NCBI RefSeq assembly: GCF_963662255.1
Contig: NC_085049.1
Location: 27,622,142-27,686,141, forward strand
Direction: 5' to 3'
Length of the DNA: 64,000 nucleotides
Source: Cinclus cinclus
Taxonomy: Eukaryota > Chordata > Aves > Passeriformes > Cinclidae
Part shown: piece by piece, positions 1-64,000 of the stretch
How positions within the stretch are numbered: position 1 is the first letter of the stretch
How the letters are laid out: every line of letters begins with the position of its first letter
Program-made: the position numbers and the translations under genes
Notes under the pieces: model-generated
What the model saw: only the letters and a program-made list of their open reading frames with translations
Databases searched by the model: none
What the model was told of the DNA's origin: nothing

Positions 1-497
1 TAAACACACATTTGAAATCGTCATTCATCAAGACGGATACTTCTGCCTTTCTAGTGTTTCCTCTTTACCCTAATAATTTCTCAGCTGAGAGGAACATGCA
101 AGAGTTGAGTTTCTAAGCAAAATATGAAGTTCTTACACTAGTCATGTAGCACACTACTTATTAATTTAAAAATTCTATTCATTGCCCTTCACTGCAGGCT
201 CCCCATTATGCCCACATCTCTCTTGTTCTGAAGAGCCCAGAACTGGGTCCAGCATTCCAGGTGTGGCCTCACAGTGCTGAAGAGAGAGACTGCCTGCCTT
301 AACCTGATGGCAATGCCTAATGCAGCCCAGGAGCCCATCCTCCCTGTTTGTGGCATGGGCACACTCCTGGCTCCCGTTCAGCCTGGTGCCCAGCAGAACC
401 CCAGGTGTGTTTCTGGGAAGCTGCTGTTCAGCTGGGTGTACCTTGGCAGGCACTGTGACCTCCTCAAGAACAGCTGTTTGCCATGATGGCCACATAC
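1..497 (-). other. BRAF: BRAF intron 11 (partial)
   Basis: This is intron sequence after exon 11 that runs off the left edge. Most of 180-455 is a CR1 LINE remnant beginning only about 40 bp beyond the exon-11 donor. Bases 1-180 are AT-rich, with nothing recognisable. Confidence 0.85.
180..455 (-). mobile_element. CR1 LINE fragment (reverse-transcriptase 3' region)
   Basis: On the minus strand the translation has [25 protein letters not shown] and later [11 protein letters not shown]. These align with the C-terminal part of the CR1 reverse-transcriptase ORF (typical pattern: D-K-L-N-M-S-Q-Q-C-A, then G-I-L-G-C-I-R). The plus strand has the matching DNA signature CAGAACTGGGTCCAGCATTC followed by AGGTGTGGCCTCAC. 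The copy is truncated at both ends and has indels. It has the same orientation as BRAF and, by chance, the same frame as exon 11. Confidence 0.85.
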
Positions 498-61600
<61,103 letters not shown>

Positions 61601-61750
61601 CTTGGGCCGGAGCGCCGGGGCGAGGGCGGGGCCGGGGGCGGCCGCGTCCCCGCCACCGGGGCGGCCCCAGCCGCGACCCGTAGTGCGAGGGGCGGGCGGC
61701 GAGCACGGTCCCGGCCCGCTCCCAGCGCCGCCGCGTCACGGCCGGCCTCG

Positions 61751-61823
61751 TGACGTCACACAGAATCGCCGCGGCCACGGCGCATGGGCCCGCCTGACGT
61801 CACCGGGAAGCACCGTGACGTCA
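61751..61823. promoter_or_regulatory. BRAF: Cluster of three perfect CREs (TGACGTCA)
   Basis: The full 8-bp palindrome TGACGTCA occurs at 61751-61758, 61795-61802 and 61816-61823, about 150-225 bp upstream of the BRAF start codon. A half-site CGTCA lies near 61734. Start-to-start spacings are 44 and 21 bp, close to four and two helical turns. CREB/ATF-family dimers bind this sequence. CpG within the site makes binding methylation-sensitive. Confidence 0.9.
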
Positions 61824-62160
61824 CGGCGCGACCGCCCCGTCGCCCTGGGAACTCAGACGTGGGCTCGGGCCCCGCCCCCTCCCGCGGCCCCGCCCGCCGT
61901 CACCGCAGCTCCCCCTGGCGGCGCGGGAGCGCAATGGCGGCGCCGCCCCGGCGGGGCCGGCCCCGGGAACGGGAACCCGGAACCGGGGCAGGCGGAGCCC
62001 CGCGCACACCCGGCTGCGCGATCGGGTTGAACACCACTGCCGGGGGGGTCTGCGAGTCCTTCCCGGCAGCGGGGAAAGCCGGGGTGCCGGCGGAATTCAA
62101 ACGAGGAACCGGGGGATGCCGGGCATCCCTCAGCAAACAGCAGCGCTGCGGCTTTGGGGT

Positions 62161-64000
62161 GAATCCTCACAGACACGAACCGTGTGGCAGCGACGAACAC
62201 GCCTCCAAAACTCCCGTGTACAGCTGCTGGCTGTACCTCTAGTGATGGCTGAAACAATCGATGGCTGGGATCGATACAACCTCCGTGTTTTCTCCACTGA
62301 CAGCACTTTAGGCCTTGGTTGCCCGAACTGGTGCCGTGTGAGCACACAGGATGCTCCAAGATGAGGGTCGGGTCTGGCTCAGCAGGCATCGCGATCCCTT
62401 CCAGTCCTCGGGAACACCACTGCTGTGCCCCAGAGATGCTCTCCGCCTTGTGCCCAGGGCCATCGTTCTCCAAAGTGGCCGCGTGTTCCCCTCTGAAGTA
62501 AAACCTTGACCCGTGTCTAATCCCTGTATGCCGCACCCACTGAAATGCTGCTTACCCGCATAAAACACCTGCTAAATCAGGTGGTTCAGGCTGCTTTCCT
62601 ACTGAAAAGGTCTTTATTATAAATTAAAAAAAAAAAAATGGCAACGGTATTTGAGTGCATTGCAAAGAAAAGCTGATGGACCAGAACAGTAGCCAGACTT
62701 CAGAGAAAGGCTGTTCTAACACAGCCTCATATATTTTGTCGTAGCCAGCTAAGATGCACTTGCAGGTTTCAACCCAGTGTAAGATCTTTATCTTTGTTTC
62801 ACTTCAGTTGTGAACATGTAACCGCACAAGCTCTTAATGTTGGTGAGAGAACAGGTTTGCATTTCACCTTTCACACTGTGGGCCATTGCTGAGGAAAAGC
62901 ATTTCAAATGCAGTTCAATACTGGCAATGTTGCAACTGGCAAACAAGCTGTGACTTCAATTTAATATTTCAGTGGATTTTAATTGACCTTTTTACAGTCT
63001 ATATGCTTGCTAAGAGAGGAGCCTGGGGTTTCCTGTGACTGGAGCCCTGCAGTGCAGTCAACAGAAAAGCTACCCAAGTACACAAGAATCAAATGTACAG
63101 ACTAAGCAGTTGGCCAAGTTTAGAAGTTTCTCTCAAACAGCCACATTAATGAAGAGGATAATTAGCAGCAATTCCTGCTATGTGGCTGGAATGTGTAGCA
63201 GTAGTGAAAAAAATGCACACAAACTCTGGAAAATAACACCCATGCTGAGGACTGAACACTGGGACAAAACTCTGCTCTCTGAAGGAAAAGGCAGCAGAGG
63301 TAATAGGAGATGGTCCTCCCAGCACACAGACTGTTGTGGAAAAACCAACAGAGTAATAGAGGCTAACTAACAGAGTAAGTCCATTCATTTTCATGAAATT
63401 TATACCAAGGAATAATTTAGTCTCCATATCCAGAACGTAGTCATAGCCTTCTTTTATTCCCCAAGCAATTTATGTCCAGAGCATAACCCCAGCAGTGGAA
63501 TTAGTAGACTACTAACAATCTGTAACTTGTAATACCTTTCCTATTGCTTTTAGTAGTATTGGGTCTCTCTCTTCTGAGGTTCTGATTATTTCCATAAGAT
63601 TTTCATTCACTTAGAATTCTGCTAGACTTTCTTATCACATTTGATGTTCCACTGAAGAGCTGCAGTTCTAATACTGAGGAGTAATGTCCAATGCTGGAAA
63701 CCCAGCAGAGTTACAGCCCAAATTACATGAAATTAAAAAAAAAAAAAACAAAAACAACAAACAAACAAGAAACCAACCAACCACCTAAGAACTACTTTAA
63801 AGACTGTTGTGTAGGAAGGAGACAAAAAACTGCTATTCATACTATACTTTCCTTTTGACTGGGGGAATCCACACCTCGTGATAAATGGAATTTTCTACTC
63901 CTTCACATGGTGGCTACTTGGTCTCTCTTCTTGATTCACCATGATGAAAGATAATTAATAACTGTAGCTATTTCTTGGTGGTATGAAATCCTATCTACTG
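62161..64000. other. Upstream flank of BRAF, no gene recognised
   Basis: About 1.8 kb of mostly AT-rich sequence beyond the CpG island. It has an A run after TCTTTATTATAAATT near 62610-62638, which on the minus strand reads as a possible AATAAA signal. It also has an A/AC-rich tract at 63735-63783. Open frames are short, and none resembles a known protein. Whether a neighbouring gene begins or ends here cannot be told. Confidence 0.6.
63735..63783. repeat. A-rich / (AAAC)n / (AACC)n tract
   Basis: A run of A is followed by ACAAAAACAACAAACAAACA and CCAACCAACC. Low-complexity sequence, possibly an old retroelement tail. Confidence 0.8.

Noticed and set aside
62600..62640. Possible AATAAA signal on the minus strand, suggesting the 3' end of an upstream gene
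   Set aside because: AATAAA is frequent in AT-rich DNA. No coding sequence of a neighbouring gene was recognised upstream of it within the window.

Overview
This window is vertebrate nuclear DNA, almost certainly from a bird. It holds the 5' two thirds of one protein-coding gene, BRAF, on the minus strand. Eleven constitutive coding exons and one alternative exon (9b) could be placed to the base, with AG/GT junctions and continuous phase. Ten of the constitutive exons have the lengths known for mammalian BRAF. Exon 1 is shorter, and codes for 44 residues. The assembled message covers 475 complete codons: the Gly-rich N terminus, BRS region, Ras-binding domain, C1 zinc finger, Ser/Thr-rich hinge with the RSSSAP 14-3-3 site, the SSDD N-region and the GSGSFG glycine loop. 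The rest of the kinase domain (exons 12 onward) lies beyond the left edge. The bird assignment rests on CR1 LINE fragments, an avian-type ERV LTR fragment, compact introns and avian c-Rmil-like residues. The species cannot be named.

Layout from right to left, in the direction of transcription. Bases 62200-64000 are upstream flank with no recognisable gene. Bases 61270-62160 form a CpG island with GC boxes, three perfect TGACGTCA (CRE) palindromes in 73 bp and a YY1-type motif over the BRAF start codon. Exon 1 is at 61469-61600, exon 2 at 45043-45144 and exon 3 at 33801-34064. Exons 4 to 6 cluster at 19150-16819. Exon 7 is at 15632-15751, exon 8 at 7199-7358, exon 9 at 5571-5607, alternative exon 9b at 4068-4187, exon 10 at 1258-1394 and exon 11 at 498-615.

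The introns are AT-rich. They hold eight recognisable CR1 fragments, two related LTR-like elements about 29 kb apart in the same orientation, a short ERV LTR fragment, a homogeneous 14-bp minisatellite, a perfect 25-bp-arm inverted repeat and several A/T or AC-rich tracts. Most other open frames are short, without recognisable domains, and fall in intron or CpG-island sequence.

I found no undescribed multi-gene system. The observations most worth a second look are the CRE cluster, the pyrimidine-rich flanks and weak donor of exon 9b, the open frame running from exon 11 in phase into a CR1 reverse-transcriptase remnant, the perfect hairpin in intron 7, the minisatellite in intron 3 and a CR1 copy with an internally inverted segment.
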